A DNA stretch of 64,000 nt from Zerene cesonia (GCF_012273895.1 NC_052122.1:3472001-3536000); one strand, 5' to 3'; counted from the stretch's first letter, positions 14,101 through 27,800 are shown. Notes: a model not told the origin generated them from the letters alone. A program made the numbers and translations.

Positions 14101-14564
14101 TAATAAGTTCATATATATGGAAATAGAAGTACAAAATAGTCTGTATCTTGAGTTTATTTGATTGTCAGCATTAAAATAAAAAACGAAAATACCTCTGGCA
14201 TTCTCTATTTTTTATTTTTATTTAAGAATAATCTTCAAAGAATACAGATATTTTTTATCAGATTACTAAAACACAAGAAATTACAGTATAAAATTTTAAT
14301 TATATACAATTTAATTTTTAGTTTTTTAGCATTGATATATACAATTTGTCAATTTGTTAAAAATAATGATATATAAGATGTAAATAAAGAATAATTTACA
14401 AATTCATAAGTTAAAATTTAAGTATTAAAATAAAATTAAAATTATAAAAATACTATTTCATTAAAGATAAGAGCGCAATGCTTAGAATGATTATCTCTCT
14501 TAATCCCAATACAACTCTTACGATAGAAGTATGGCCACTGAATAATAAGTTAAAATATAGCTTA
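11154..14564. other. Gene-less AT-rich stretch with possible MITE
   Basis: Near 12502-12647 AACCCCCGACGCAA and its near-inverse TTGTGTCGGGGGTT face each other 146 bp apart, as in a MITE. The remainder has only chance ORFs. Confidence 0.5.
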
Positions 14565-14743
14565 TCTAATATATAAAATTCTCGTGTCACAGTTTTCGTT
14601 GCCATACTCCTCCGAAACGGCTTGACCGATTTCGATGAAATTTTTTGTGCTTATCCGGTATCTATGAGAATCGGCCAACATCTATTTTTCATACCCCTAA
14701 ATGATAAGAGTAAGGCAGAACAGCGTTTGCCGGGTGTAGCTAG
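14565..14743 (+). mobile_element. Non-autonomous Helitron, 179 bp
   Basis: A|TCTAATATATAAAATTCTCG start and GCCGGGTGTAGCTAG|T end; interior GGCTTGACCGATTTCGATGA is typical of lepidopteran Helitrons. Confidence 0.75.
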
Positions 14744-15637
14744 TCAATTCATAAAAACAAGCGACTGTATCTAGATAAATAAATGTGTATTATAAATGTA
14801 TATTTGTTTAATAACATGAAACAAATTACTATAGATTCCGCTTTGGATGAAGCCACAACCAGAATAATTATACATTATAACCAATTGTAATCGAATAATA
14901 ACCACAGAAGCAGTCCTCCAAACGGATAACATCCGCTTTCCCATCAAATCATCATGTTATATATTGTATCGGACGTCTACCAGTGGACACACTGCACCAA
15001 CTGTGTTAACAATAGATAAATACTGTAAACTCAAAGGTTGTCTGAGAATATACCGACTTGACTTATTTTTATTTTGCTTTCGCTATTATATTACACTACT
15101 TTTCCGCCCCGGTATCGCCCCTAGTAAGTACCCCTATAGCCAAAGACCACGCACATTTTCAACAATGACATTAAAGAACTTTTGTCCAGTATTTCCCGGG
15201 ATTCGAACGTTCGCAAAGAAAACTCTTCAGCTTTATGATATAAATTATTTATTTACGACTCGTAGTTGCATTAACGTATTTACGCTTCGGCGATGCATTT
15301 TAAAGATTAATATTTCACACGAATCGAACTCTTCCATTAGGTACTATTTGCTTATATTGGAATATTCGAGATATATGGATTTGCGTGAAATACTCTGCTG
15401 TTCCACGTTTCCTTAAAAACTTCACCAAGATTATTTCTTATCAAATAAGCATTTAATTAACTATTGTTATATATATAGCAATAATAGTGTGTGTTATGAA
15501 GTGGTAGATACTTTGTTCTTTCATTGGAGCTTGACGAGTGATATTAATTTTTTGGAGGACAAGGGCTTTGAAAAGTAAAGATGTCTTGTATTGCTGTAAT
15601 ATTATGGTATATGACTTATTTATTGAATTGATTCATC
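14744..15637. other. Gene-less stretch
   Basis: Holds a 150-codon open frame (14964-15416) with no recognisable similarity or codon bias; treated as chance. Confidence 0.5.
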
Positions 15638-15767
15638 ATCATCAGCCTATATATGTATCCTCTGCGGAGATACAGGCCTCGTATGAGGCTTCAGGCCATA
15701 ATCCATAATCCACCACGCTGGCCAAGTGCGTGTTGGCAGATGTCACATGTCATCGAACTTTTGAACT
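15638..15767 (-). mobile_element. tRNA-derived SINE, 3' fragment
   Basis: Matches the 3' half of the SINE at 35294-35603: CATCATCATCAGCC tail, CAGGCCATAATCCA and TGGCCAAGTGCG blocks; head missing. Confidence 0.75.
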
Positions 15768-15834
15768 GATTAATGTGAATTTACTATATCAGATATACGT
15801 ATATAGCAACTCCATATTCGAGTTATAAATAATA

Positions 15835-17209
15835 CCTGGATGACCGAGCTTTGCTCGGTATTTTTTTTTTTTGTTTTAACTTTAATTATTCGCCAAAAAA
15901 TAGTATTATTATTCGCCAATAGATGTCAGGAAGAGTCATAATAAATTGGGACTACTCAAACGCCTCCTATTTGTTAAAAAAGTAAGTATAAGTCGATAAA
16001 AGACGAATATGACATTTTCTAAAAAAGATTCCTAGCTAGATCGATTTATCGCTCCCTATATACTAAATTTCATGAAAATCGTTGGAGCCGATTCCGAGAT
16101 TCCAATTATATATACATATATATNNNNNNNNNNNNNNNNNNNNNNNNNNNNNNNNNNNNNNNNNNNNNNNNNNNNNNNNNNNNNNNNNNNNNNNNNNNNN
16201 NNNNNNNNNNNNNNNNNNNNNNNNNNNNNNNNNNNNNNNNNNNNNNNNNNNNNNNNNNNNNNNNNNNNNNNNNNNNNNNNNNNNNNNNNNNNNNNNNNNN
16301 NNNNNNNNNNNNNNNNNNNNNNNNNNNNNNNNNNNNNNNNNNNNNNNNNNNNNNNNNNNNNNNNNNNNNNNNNNNNNNNNNNNNNNNNNNNNNNNNNNNN
16401 NNNNNNNNNNNNNNNNNNNNNNNNNNNNNNNNNNNNNNNNNNNNNNNNNNNNNNNNNNNNNNNNNNNNNNNNNNNNNNNNNNNNNNNNNNNNNNNNNNNN
16501 NNNNNNNNNNNNNNNNNNNNNNNNNNNNNNNNNNNNNNNNNNNNNNNNNNNNNNNNNNNNNNNNNNNNNNNNNNNNNNNNNNNNNNNNNNNNNNNNNNNN
16601 NNNNNNNNNNNNNNNNNNNNNNNNNNNNNNNNNNNNNNNNNNNNNNNNNNNNNNNNNNNNNNNNNNNNNNNNNNNNNNNNNNNNNNNNNNNNNNNNNNNN
16701 NNNNNNNNNNNNNNNNNNNNNNNNNNNNNNNNNNNNNNNNNNNNNNNNNNNNNNNNNNNNNNNNNNNNNNNNNNNNNNNNNNNNNNNNNNNNNNNNNNNN
16801 NNNNNNNNNNNNNNNNNNNNNNNNNNNNNNNNNNNNNNNNNNNNNNNNNNNNNNNNNNNNNNNNNNNNNNNNNNNNNNNNNNNNNNNNNNNNNNNNNNNN
16901 NNNNNNNNNNNNNNNNNNNNNNNNNNNNNNNNNNNNNNNNNNNNNNNNNNNNNNNNNNNNNNNNNNNNNNNNNNNNNNNNNNNNNNNNNNNNNNNNNNNN
17001 NNNNNNNNNNNNNNNNNNNNNNNNNNNNNNNNNNNNNNNNNNNNNNNNNNNNNNNNNNNNNNNNNNNNNNNNNNNNNNNNNNNNNNNNNNNNNNNNNNNN
17101 NNNNNNNNNNNNNNNNNNNNNNNGATACGGACTTACGCGGGTGAAACCGCGGGGCGCAGCTAGTATATATATATATATATACAAGAATTGCTCGTTTAAA
17201 GATATAAGA
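15835..17209 (-). mobile_element. Helitron family X with a family Y Helitron nested in its TA tract
   Basis: Minus-strand X: 5' end TCTTATATCTTTAAACGAGC at 17209 downwards, body at 15840-16120, hairpin CCGAGCAAAGCTCGG near 15842-15857. Plus-strand Y 3' end lies at 17124-17163 (hairpin, CTAG|T) inside X's TA repeat; the 5' part of Y is lost in the gap. Confidence 0.65.
16124..17123. other. Assembly gap, exactly 1000 N
   Basis: Round number implies a placeholder of unknown true size. Open frames drawn across it are artefacts. Confidence 0.98.
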
Positions 17210-17603
17210 TAAGATTTATTCAGTAAATTTTCATTGTAACTTCTTTATAATAAACCTGAGATTCAAAAGCTTTAGTGAAGTCAGTAAGTGTAAGTATCGT
17301 ATTAGACTCAATAGTCCTTTTTCCCGTCCACTGGATATTTACGTAGTTGTCTGCGACTCGGCGAATAAATAAAAGTATCAAGGATTTGTTTGAACTGTGT
17401 TCCGGCGTTTGTAACTTTCATACTCTGTAACGTTTAAACGAGTAAATATTACGTACCTAATATGCTTCATGAAAATTAATTTTAAATTCGTCACAATAGG
17501 TCCGCACTTAATAGCCATTTCATTTTGTTAATGTTACTAACTGGATTTCTAGTAACTTAAATACAACAATATCTATCAAGTGTAGATACCTTTAAATTAT
17601 AAG

Positions 17604-17816
17604 CTAGCTTCTGCCTGCGGCTTCGCACGCGTTAAATGTCGAGTAGTTTAGTAGACGTTATACATATAAACCTTCCTTTGGAACTACTCTGTGTATATTT
17701 GTTTCTTTAAAAAAAATCTCATCATCTCCCTTGCGTAGTTTTAAAGATTTGAGCATACATAGGGACATAGGGGCATAGGGACAGAGAAAGTGACTTTGTT
17801 TTATACTATGTAGTGA
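17604..17816 (-). mobile_element. Non-autonomous Helitron-like repeat, family Z
   Basis: Minus-strand A|TCACTACATAGTATAAAACA start, end with CTAG after GCAGGCAGAAG. Shares its first half with 30969-31135. Confidence 0.65.
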
Positions 17817-19351
17817 TAAGGATAAGGTACCAGAAATAGATGATTTCAAAAATTTATCAATTAAGAAGCTGCGTCATCCCCGAGTAACATATTATATTTT
17901 CAAAAATGCTTAATATCTCTACCAAAATTTGGACCCTGTTTTTTGGAAGGACACTGTTTCCTCAAGGTATAAAAATTTTACCAACTAAAATAATAAATAG
18001 TTATAAAACTTAAATAAAAAATGCGACAACCCGGGTCAAGCCTGGTCGAGCAGCTAGTTAAATATAGATTAAGTTTAAATAAGTAACTTGATTTTCCCAA
18101 CTGCCCAACACAAAATAAAATTTCGAAGGTCCAATACAAATAGGGTAACAATCCGATTATACGTTTATTTATAGCATTATATTAAAAAAAAAACAATTCA
18201 AGGACTAAAGCTTCTAATTTGACTAGAAATGCAAGGTCATGGTCGGGGTGGACAGCATTCGTTACTATGAATTTTCTTTCAATACCATTGAATTTAGATA
18301 TATTATAACTATTGTACTATCTATTTTATGCTATTAAAATGCAGTAATGCTCAAAGAAATAGGATTAATTAGTAATTCCAAAAACGAAGGTGATTCTTAA
18401 TTCGATTGCATTTTTTTTTTACTAGATTACTCCATGGATGTTTAACCGATTATTTTGCAGTATTATCACCCTACCCAGGAACGCTAGTGCCTTGTTTTTA
18501 AAGAAAAGATTTTGACGTTTATTTTGAGATTTTATGCCCCACATTCCACATTATACTTACTCTAATTATGCTTACTTTACTTTACTCTTTACTCTCATTA
18601 TACTTACTTACTACTTACTGATTAAGAACTACATAAAGAATGGATGGTGGTACATACTTTTTATTTGTGGGAATCTCCGTAAATGTAAACAACAAACGAT
18701 ACACGGTAACAAAATAATATAACCGCTACGAAAACACGTTCGTAGGGTCTATTTATATAAAATGCTAAAAACAAGCTTGCGTAAGTAAATAGATACTTAA
18801 TAGCTATACTACGCTGAGCTTGACTTAACCAAAGCTTTTATTTTTTTATTTTTATTGAGAAAGCACGGTTACGGTTACCCATTAACTATAAAATTGCAAT
18901 GTATTTCTATCCTTAAATAGAAAAATAAAGAGGAATTTTTTTGTATTCTTGTATTTGGTATATTTGTATGTTTGTAACGATATCAGGCAAAAACTACTTG
19001 ATTTCAAAATTTCTTTCATCATTCGAAAACTGCATTCACTGTTCACTTCACTGAGTGACATATGGTATACATATATATATATACAACGAGCGAAGCCAAC
19101 TACAATTAAATAAGGCAACATTCAAGTCCACAGAAAAGCTATTTTACAAAAACAACTTGAACGTTTATCTCTGAAAGCCGTATAGATTTCCGCTCAAAGC
19201 AACCCACGCGACCGTCAACAGGTCTTGCAATTCCGCAGTGCAATTTGTTAAATTTATCCGAGTTAGTCTTTAGAGTATTGCTAAATTCATATGGTAAGAT
19301 TTCTTCGCAATGTTTATTTATATTTTTGATCTGGGAATTGTTATCTACATG
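17817..19351. other. Gene-less AT-rich stretch
   Basis: Only chance ORFs and a TTACTTAC-rich simple patch near 18555-18620. Confidence 0.6.
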
Positions 19352-19983
19352 TAGTCCAAGAAAATGGGTAGGGTAAATGCGAATTTGAGATTAAAACTTG
19401 AATTTTTGATATAATTTACTTTGAGGAATCTAAAAACGAACTGTGCAAGTTTTTTTTAAATTCACCCCCGAGAAGGGGTGAAAAAAAATTAAAAAAGTTG
19501 TTTTTTTGAAATTTTGGCGAAACCGTAAGTGTTAGAAAAAAAAGTTTTAGATAAAATTTGTAGAGCGTAAAATTTTACACAAAAATGTTTCTATGACTTT
19601 TTTTCCTAAAATTGAAATTAACTGGGATAGGGCAGTTAGAAGCTAAGGGATGATAACTGCAACTTTAAAAAAATCATAACTTATTGAAAAATTGATAAAC
19701 TACCCTATCTCAGTTAATTTCAATTTTAAGAAAAAAAGTCATAGAAACATTTTTGTGTAAAATTTTACGCTCTACAAATTTTACCTCAAACTTTTTTTTC
19801 TAACACTTACGGTTTCGCCAAAATTTCAAAAAAACAACTTTTTTAATTTTTTTTCACCCCTTCTCGGGGGTGAATTTAAAAAAAACTTTCACAGTTCGTT
19901 TTTAGATTCCTCAAAGTAAATTATATCAAAAATTCAAGTTTTAATCTCAAATTCGCATTTACCCTACCCATTTTCTTGGACTA
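19352..19983. mobile_element. 632-bp near-perfect palindrome (foldback/MITE)
   Basis: Arms 19352-19637 and 19698-19983 (286 bp each) are inverted copies with 6 mismatches that I count (about 98%), around a 60-bp loop. Ends are TAGTCCAAG...CTTGGACTA, so a TA target duplication, as for Tc1/mariner-type elements, is possible. No coding frame. Confidence 0.9.
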
Positions 19984-20346
19984 ATGCGTGAGTGCTAGAT
20001 TAGATATTATTAGAAATTATTTGTTTTTTTTTTTACAAAAGAGTTCTTACTTTGTTTTGTTTTTTTTATTAGATAATTTTGATGTGGTACAAAAATTTCA
20101 TGGTGTTCTTTTCGATCGCGTATTTTTTATGAAATGTTTTTTATATAAACTTTGAATAAATCTGTGTTTATGATATATTAAGAATTGCCAACTACAATAT
20201 TTAATTGTGTACTATAAAATATTAACTGTACTACCAAATATCAATATACAAGCATTACAACCACGCTGTTGTTTATTGTTTCCCTTTTTTAATTATAGAA
20301 CAGAAAATAATTTTCCTGCTATTCGACTTATTCATATATATTATAA

Positions 20347-20559
20347 CTAGCTGCGCCCCGCGGTTTCACTCGCGTAAGTTCATATCCCGTAGGAAAATCG
20401 GGATAAAAAATTGCCTATATGTTATTCCATTTGTCCAGCTGTCTGTGTACCAAATTTCATTGCAATTACTACTGAACCGCAGTAGTTTTTGCGTGAAAAA
20501 GCAACAAGCACACACACATCCTTATAAACTTTCGCATTTATAATATTAGTAGTATAGGA
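20347..20559 (-). mobile_element. Non-autonomous Helitron, family Y
   Basis: Complete 213-bp minus-strand copy: A|TCCTATACT start, CTAG|T end, same GCTGGACAA block and hairpin as 5145-5344. Confidence 0.85.
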
Positions 20560-23500
20560 TGTAAAGTTTTTTTGAATCCCAGTTAATCCAACGAGACCTG
20601 GTGAGATTTTGGTTCCATTCCAGTTAAAAAAAAAATTATAGTAAGACTGGAAAAATGATTATCAAGTCGCTAAAAATTCTATCACTAAAACAAAACGCAT
20701 ATGAATCTGCCCCAAGACCCTGTGAGGGGAACGGGACTTTATTACACTAATACGAGATAACACTTAGAAATACGCCCTTTAGGCGTGTTAGTGTAGGCCC
20801 CTCCCACAAAAAAATAGACATGGCGGCGTTTGACAAATCCATTTGAAACTTTTCCCTTTTAAGCGATATCTGCTATTCAATTGCTAATTTCCAAAGCTGT
20901 ATTATAGATTTCATGTTATTCCCTCGCTCTGGTGCTGTGGAAAATACAACTCTTAAGCTCGGTTGGATCCGTTTGGGTTAGATAATTGATTCATGAATTG
21001 TATTATCGTTTCGTGGAAAACTCCAGATACTTCTTGTATGTAGCTTTATTCAATGTATAAGAGTTTATGTCTCTTTAGATGGCCCTTAAACTTTTCGCAG
21101 ACATAAATAATGCAGCGTTTGCAAAGTAGGATGCTTGGCGATTGCGCTTGATTCTGTATAGTTTTCAGATTTTAGATAGTGCAAAAAAAAACATGACTTT
21201 TATTGTGGACAGCGTGCAAGACATGCCAGCGACAGAATTTCATGACCAATTTGTTCGCGTTCGTGTTCGCGACTGTTTATTTGTATAATACTTCATAAAA
21301 GTGCATTGCATTGCGTATACATGTTTAAAAAATTATATGACCAATTTTGAAGCAAAGCGGAAGAAATTTTTGAAAAAAAAAAACGGTACAAGGAATAATC
21401 ACTTCACCTCACCTTTGTTCCATCCCTCGAGGTGCAACTTGATACGTGTACTTTTTACCATATTGCGCTTTTCTACCAATTTCGTATATTTTAGTACATT
21501 TTACTTACGTTAGAGCTTACGTTAGAAACTTACGCCCGTTGAACAAAAATTGCATTGAGAAATCCTTATCAGCTGTAAATGCGCTCATCAATTGGAAACT
21601 CCAATTATGAAAGCAATTATATCAGTTCAGCAGTCCAGCTACGTGCGCAGGATTCAAGATTTGAAGGATATATGCAAAATAATAATAATTTTGTTTCTTA
21701 GTGAAATTCTTCAGTAAATGCCTGTGACTTATTGCAATAAAATAACATAATCCGGCTTGAAGAGAAATTTAGTACACTCACATACGTGTATCTAGTTATA
21801 GACTCATATATAGTTATAAAGGTGGTAAATAAATAAAAGATCCTCTTTGTCATATTCATATCCGTAATATATAAGTAGCATTTACTTAGAAGTGTGCACG
21901 CTATGATGGCGAATGATTGATATTCTTAGAATCAAAATAAACTGATCGGTAGATTGAATTTCATTATAATATGTCTACTGCTTCCAACCAACGCAACTAG
22001 ATTGCAACCAAATTCCCATTGAAAACTAAGTACTTAGATACAAAATTTAATCTCTCTCGTGCGCTATTGTAAACTCTTCATGGAAACAGCATTCAAGCCC
22101 TATCCTCGTAATAAGCTTTAACGGTTCGTATAAAAGAGGAGTAATTGATACAAATATTCCAGAAATTACTTCCAGAAAAGCTTCAATCTGAATGTGCTTA
22201 ACAGAATTAGTTGGAAACGGTTCAGAAGTGTATTTTACATGAAACCTTTTGTGAAGGCGTACGCCTGACGGAATGAAAAACTATTATCTTTAAATATATA
22301 CATTTTTTCCATGGAATAGGTGGCCCATTCTTTTATTGAGATGGAATTACGATTCAATTGACAGTCTATTGCAATCTAATTATCACTGTAACAAAATCTC
22401 ACAAAGTTTTCTGCAAAAGCTAGTCGTAGACATAAAAGTACATAAAATGTGATGAGCCAATTCCCGGTGTTGCCAATGACATAATGTTCCCATGGCAATT
22501 TAGCTTGGTTTCGTTTCTGATTCAATGGAACACCATAGATTGTAAATATTAGGCACACTACTAAATCTGACTAAGCATTCTACATGAAACTATTGAGACA
22601 CAATTGAAGGATTTTAAAGTTAGGTGACTTGGGGCCCTGAGTGAAGGTTCGTAAGACAACATCATAATTACGAGTATTTACTAGGATATCGTACTTGATA
22701 TCGTATTTCAGTGTGATTTGACAACTTTTTCTATTTATAAGCTAATGACTAGATAGCCCACCTACTCACTTATTTACCTGTGAAATAATTCATGCAACGA
22801 ACAGAATGCAACTATTTAATTCATGCAATATTTCGATTCATTTATAACAAATATAAATTAAATTTGGGCATGTGGGGATTCTATGATTATAAATGGCAAT
22901 CTATTGTGTAGACCTCCAAATTATTACGCAGTAGGTACGCCTCTCTAATTACTATTAATTACATGGATTTTACAGGATTCATTCCTCCCTATAGACCGTT
23001 GGACCATAATTCCGTATAAAATACTTTTATTATAAAATAAATTTAATATATTTTGTCTAATCATGCCCTAGATCACTAAGGTGATTGCAACCTTTGGTTT
23101 TTCGTCCTAGTAATAATGGATAAGAAAATTCATTGTAGCCCACTACCTTTGTAGAGCAATAATTGATTTATTTTTGTTTCATGGTTCTATCAGTGTCGCG
23201 AATGCCGTACAAAAATGTTTAATTACAATAAGTGCAAATTTTACAAAAAAAGACATAGTGTTCAACGTCATTACAACATAATTATTATAATTATAATAGT
23301 ACTCATCTCACGAGCACTCATCTGTGTTCCAGAAACATTATATATTAATCCTTTCAGTTTTCGCGAACGACGTAAGCTGAAGATTTCGCTTTTAATCCGC
23401 CGTAAGCCTGCGTTCGTGACAATGTTATTCAGAAAGCAAGTTTCAAAGTGCATTTAACTATTTCTAACTATTGGTGGAAATGGTTTATAAATAGAAGGAA

Positions 23501-23676
23501 AATGTTGTGTTGATACCTTGATTTACTCAATGCTTAATTCTTCGATACATTAATTGCTTATATGGTATAATTGTTTAAATTCAAAGTTTTAACTCAATAA
23601 ATTAATATTTGTAATATTATGTTTTTTTAATAAAATTTGCTGCATGTACACTGTACACAGTGTTCATTATTAAATA
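20560..23676. other. Gene-less stretch
   Basis: A GC-richer piece at 20700-20840 includes ACATGGCGGCG, a Pho/YY1-like word, but no exon could be drawn from it. The rest is AT-rich. Confidence 0.5.
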
Positions 23677-23872
23677 CTAGGTGCTCGTCCCGGCTCCGCC
23701 CGGTTATCAAGATTCCTATTTCATCCCAAGGGGGCTTTTAATCGGGAAAAAAAGTATCCTATCACCCAAGTCAGTTCATGCTCTGTGAGTATACCAAATT
23801 TAATGAGAATCCAAGTAGTTTTCGGGTGATGGACGAACATCAAAACAAACTTTCTCATTTGGAATATTAATT
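23677..23872 (-). mobile_element. Decayed Helitron-like repeat
   Basis: Minus-strand 3' end with GGGCGGAGCCGGGACGAGCA and CTAG|T; 5' boundary uncertain. Confidence 0.5.
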
Positions 23873-24443
23873 TGTTAGTTTGATTATATAAAAATGTTAT
23901 AGATTAGGTTAGAACCCATTCGATAATAGGCAATATTTAAGAACAATCTAGGAAAAACGTAGGCACGTATACTCGTCACGTGTCATATACGGAGCCAGAC
24001 ATTTTTATTAACACAATAAATTGAAAAAAAAATTAAATGTTTTAAAACGTAATGTAATAACGAAGTTTGATTAGGATACTTAGGTACATTCTTTTTGAAT
24101 TTATTCCTATAGGCAAATTATCAAGTAAATTATTTTTCATTGGAATTATTTAATAAACTATACAAATGTCAAAGGTAACTCAAATATTAAATTCTGTTCG
24201 AATGTAGCAGATGCTTAAAATAGCCGAATTTCTAGGAACAATCATGCCAGAGTTTATCACAAACGTGTTTCCGTAAACCAATGTCACACGTGTACATTTC
24301 GACATTTATGTTTGTTCAAAGTAAATATGCTCTTTTGATGTACTGGTTGCAATGAAATCATAACAAATAAATCAAATATCATTGCGTGGGCATTTCATAG
24401 GACTCGTCGCATATAATATACCTAGAATTCCCACATCCCACAG
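23873..24443. other. AT-rich upstream flank of the anion exchanger promoter
   Basis: No feature seen. Confidence 0.5.
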
Positions 24444-24716
24444 GTGAGGCACCGCGCATGCGTCAGCGCGTGCTGAATCGCAGTTGAACTTGAAACGCAG
24501 CCTTATGAGTTTAACCGACGAACTGACCGCTCCCGTGCCTCATGGGTGGTCAAATCGGTCTAATTTTCATATCGCATATATTCTTATTTTAACTGAACAG
24601 ACAATTTCGATCAGTGATAAATCCCAGGCTCGTGGTGGTTCCATGGAAGCCACATAAACTGTGCAGTGTTCTGCAGTTTTGTTTCCCCGTGCAAGTGCCC
24701 AGAAGGGAATATCAAT
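24444..24716 (+). promoter_or_regulatory. Putative promoter and 5' leader of the anion exchanger
   Basis: A GC-richer island sits directly before the first coding exon. GCGCATGCG at 24454-24462 resembles an NRF-1/Ewg site. TATATT at 24577-24582 lies about 35 bp before TCAGT at 24611-24615, the arthropod initiator motif, so transcription could start near 24613. The leader then holds a 4-codon upstream ORF (ATG at 24643, TAA ending 24657). No transcript evidence is available; the elements are read from sequence only. Confidence 0.45.
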
Positions 24717-24885
24717 ATGTTGATGTCATGGACAATTTGTCGTCTTGTGCAGAGCCCTTCGGAGGACGAGTTGCGGTTGGACGATGAGATGGACCGCGTA
24801 GTGTGGAGCGAGAGTCAGCCACCGCGGTTCCAGGCGACGGGAGAAGCGGTACGCGACGTTGCCGCCCCACCGCCGTACACGCAAG
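24717..24885 (+). CDS. Ae2: Anion exchanger exon 1 (N-terminal)
   Basis: Encodes residues 1-56 plus one base, ending CAAG|GTAATT. The acidic text SPSEDELRLDDEMDRVVWSE and a PPPYTQ run are seen. In-frame ATGs are at 24717 and 24723; I use the first. An alternative is that only the part from 24753 is coding, since GTCTTGTGCAG just before it could be an acceptor (phase 0) joined to an unseen upstream exon. The frame and donor are supported by the exact phase match to exon 2. Confidence 0.75.
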
Positions 24886-27800
24886 GTAATTTCCTTAAAA
24901 CTATACTAAGATGGATCTCTCGATAAAGATTTTCTTCATGATTGTGCCATATTTTTTTTTTCGTACGTGAGACGTAGGTATTCATGGTTAAATAAATGTT
25001 TTGTGTTAAGTACCGCTGCTTCTACTGCTTGCTACACTTAATATTCAGAATATTCAGCAAGCCTTTGAAGAGATTATTTGAATGTTGTTAATGAACAAGT
25101 TTATGTCAAAACATTAGTGAGTACAGCTATTACATGTCTGTCGACATTGCATCGTTATTTATGGTATAATAGACGTGTTTTAAAAAAAGAGTGTGATTGA
25201 AGCAGGAACAAATAAGGCCAGTGCTTGAAGTTAATACAGCAACATAGTACTCTGGCAGAAACTGTAGGGACCCAACAACCACAATAAACTGCATCCGGAA
25301 TCCTTCCGAATAAAATATTATTCGACTGAAAATGCTTCTTCGGAGACACTGGCAATTTGCACTACACGAACAACAATACACGAACAACACGAACATAAAT
25401 ATTTTACTTGCATGCATTTCCAACAAAAAATACAGCTTTTTTAATACGCAATATATCCAAAATACTTTTCAAATATATATAAGATATCTTTCTTCACTTC
25501 TATGAAATTAATACCTTCGCAAAAATGTGTTTGAAAGGATAATAATACCTTTAGACGTGTTATCCTTTGTTAAGAAAAATAATTAAGAGAATTGATTATT
25601 TATTTAATGAATGACAATAAAAATTATCAATACATACGGTCTCCATATACTAGTCCAGTAAAAACTAGTTTCGAGGGATACATGAAGCTAGTGCACAAGC
25701 CACCACACTAAGATGATTGATGAGAGACGGTACCAGCTAAAAAAATATTACACCAACCTTTAAATATTTACCCTGGGTTATAAACTAGCTTACTATCTTA
25801 GAAATAAAGCTGGCTCCGATTAAACGAAACTAAGAAGGGAAACTTGAAGTATTTCTTCTTATTTTTAAATAAATAAAAATAAATTTATCAACACAAATTT
25901 AACAACCTGACTTAAAACAGAAGCCTGGTTTAACCAGCCCATAAAAAGTAATAAAATCACGCCCATACATTCTTAAAAACTTTTGCGTTTATAATATCGG
26001 TAGCACTATCACTATTAAAAAGCTGCGAATCTTACATTGCTCTATAAGGACAAAAAAAGAAATGTACAGGTAACAACTAACAACTGCTTAAGAAATTTGA
26101 TAAATGGCAACGGCGTGATATATTTTAAATCAATTTAAAACTGCATGCATATCCGCCCTTGTCCGTGACTGACACACTAACATCTTTCGAATCTATTTTT
26201 CAAACTCCCAAGTAAAATTTACTGGAATGATACGTAAACACAAAACTACCTCATTACACAGCCCATTCAAAACATACGAAGAGATACGTGGAGTATGTAT
26301 TATTTATACAACTTCACTTGAAGTCTGTTTAATATATGACTTTTATCCTTTTATCAGTCTTGGAGTTCGTATTTATTCTTATAATTATATAGTAGTTTTA
26401 CAGAAGACCGGCGTTAAATCGCATTCTACTGTGTTTCGTTCGGTGAGTGGGGGAGCCGGAGGCCCATATCCTTTCCTTACCCTTCCCATTCCTTTCCTTT
26501 ATTCCTATCGCTAATCCATTCTAAATCCCTTCCCAAAAAGCCGGCAATCCATTTGTAGAGGCGTACGGTCTGCAATGGACCTTATGCATCTCCAAATGCT
26601 CATGGGCGGTGGTAGCGCTTACCATCAGGCGTCCCACCAGCTCCATTGCCGACCGTAACATAAAAAAAAATAGTGTAAATAGGTATGTAGGAAGACACAA
26701 AATCTGAACACTGAAATGTATCGGTATCCCGTATTAGGATGGATATCTAACAATTAAAAATTACTTGTTATGATTGTTAAATATACATTGATGAGTGAGT
26801 TAACAATCATATTTTTCGTATATATTAGTTTAACAGTTTTACAACAACACGTATTTTTATGCTATTGAGCTATGAATCGGTTCGATTTTGAGTGTAGAAT
26901 TATGATATTTCAAAGGTACCTCAGTTATTATTGGTCTAATGTTGAATCATGTTAGATTCTGCTTCAATTTATGTATAGGAGGAGCATTTAATCGCACCCA
27001 CCTGAAAGTTATTATGATTGTTCATCACCGTCGTAAATAAAATTTGAAAATAAATTTTCATCTATTCGATTCCTGGAAAAAACTTATTCGGGTTCAGAAA
27101 AAACTGCGTTTCGCTGTTTTCAGTCACACGGAAATTTTGAACTAAAACGACTTTATGAAGTTTTACATGAAATGAGTTTTGTGTAAAAAGTGCCATACAA
27201 AACATGTAGCTTAGATAATTTTGAATAAAATGTAAGTGCTACCCTGGTAAACCACGCTTGCATATTATGACGATTTTAGAACTCTTCCAACATTTTGAAT
27301 AGTTATAACTTCAGGAAAAAACATTTAAACAATTTTCATAGATATTTGAATAAAAAGTAAATGCCACTAATAATATTTTATTAGTCTAATTTAATCGGAC
27401 TGTCCATTCTAAATTTTTGAATAGTATTAATATAATATTGGCTGTCTTTATAGAACGTGTGAGGTGACGTGCGTGGAAATGCTAGCGAAATTCAATTCTA
27501 TAGTATTATTGGTTAGACCACCTCAAACCGAGCCGTGTAAAACGGAACCATTGAATAACGTTATATATCATATGTATAGATTATATAAGGACGTGCTGAC
27601 TGTCTTTCAATGGGAGAAGCTCACAAGTTACAGTATATTCAGTTTTATCCTCTATAGCCTTACATTCCGCTGCTCAAATTTACAGGTACCTTTTAATAGG
27701 TAACGATATCATGAATAAATATGAAAAAGATAACTATTTTATGAAATCGACGTAGGGTTTTATTCTCCAACGTACACCAAGTGTTTTGTTTTGTTTTTAA

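Noticed and set aside
14964..15416. 150-codon plus-strand frame
   Set aside because: No family resemblance, AT-driven codon use, no splice or promoter context.
16063..17212. Long open frames on both strands across 16124-17123
   Set aside because: They run through 1000 N; no real sequence supports them.
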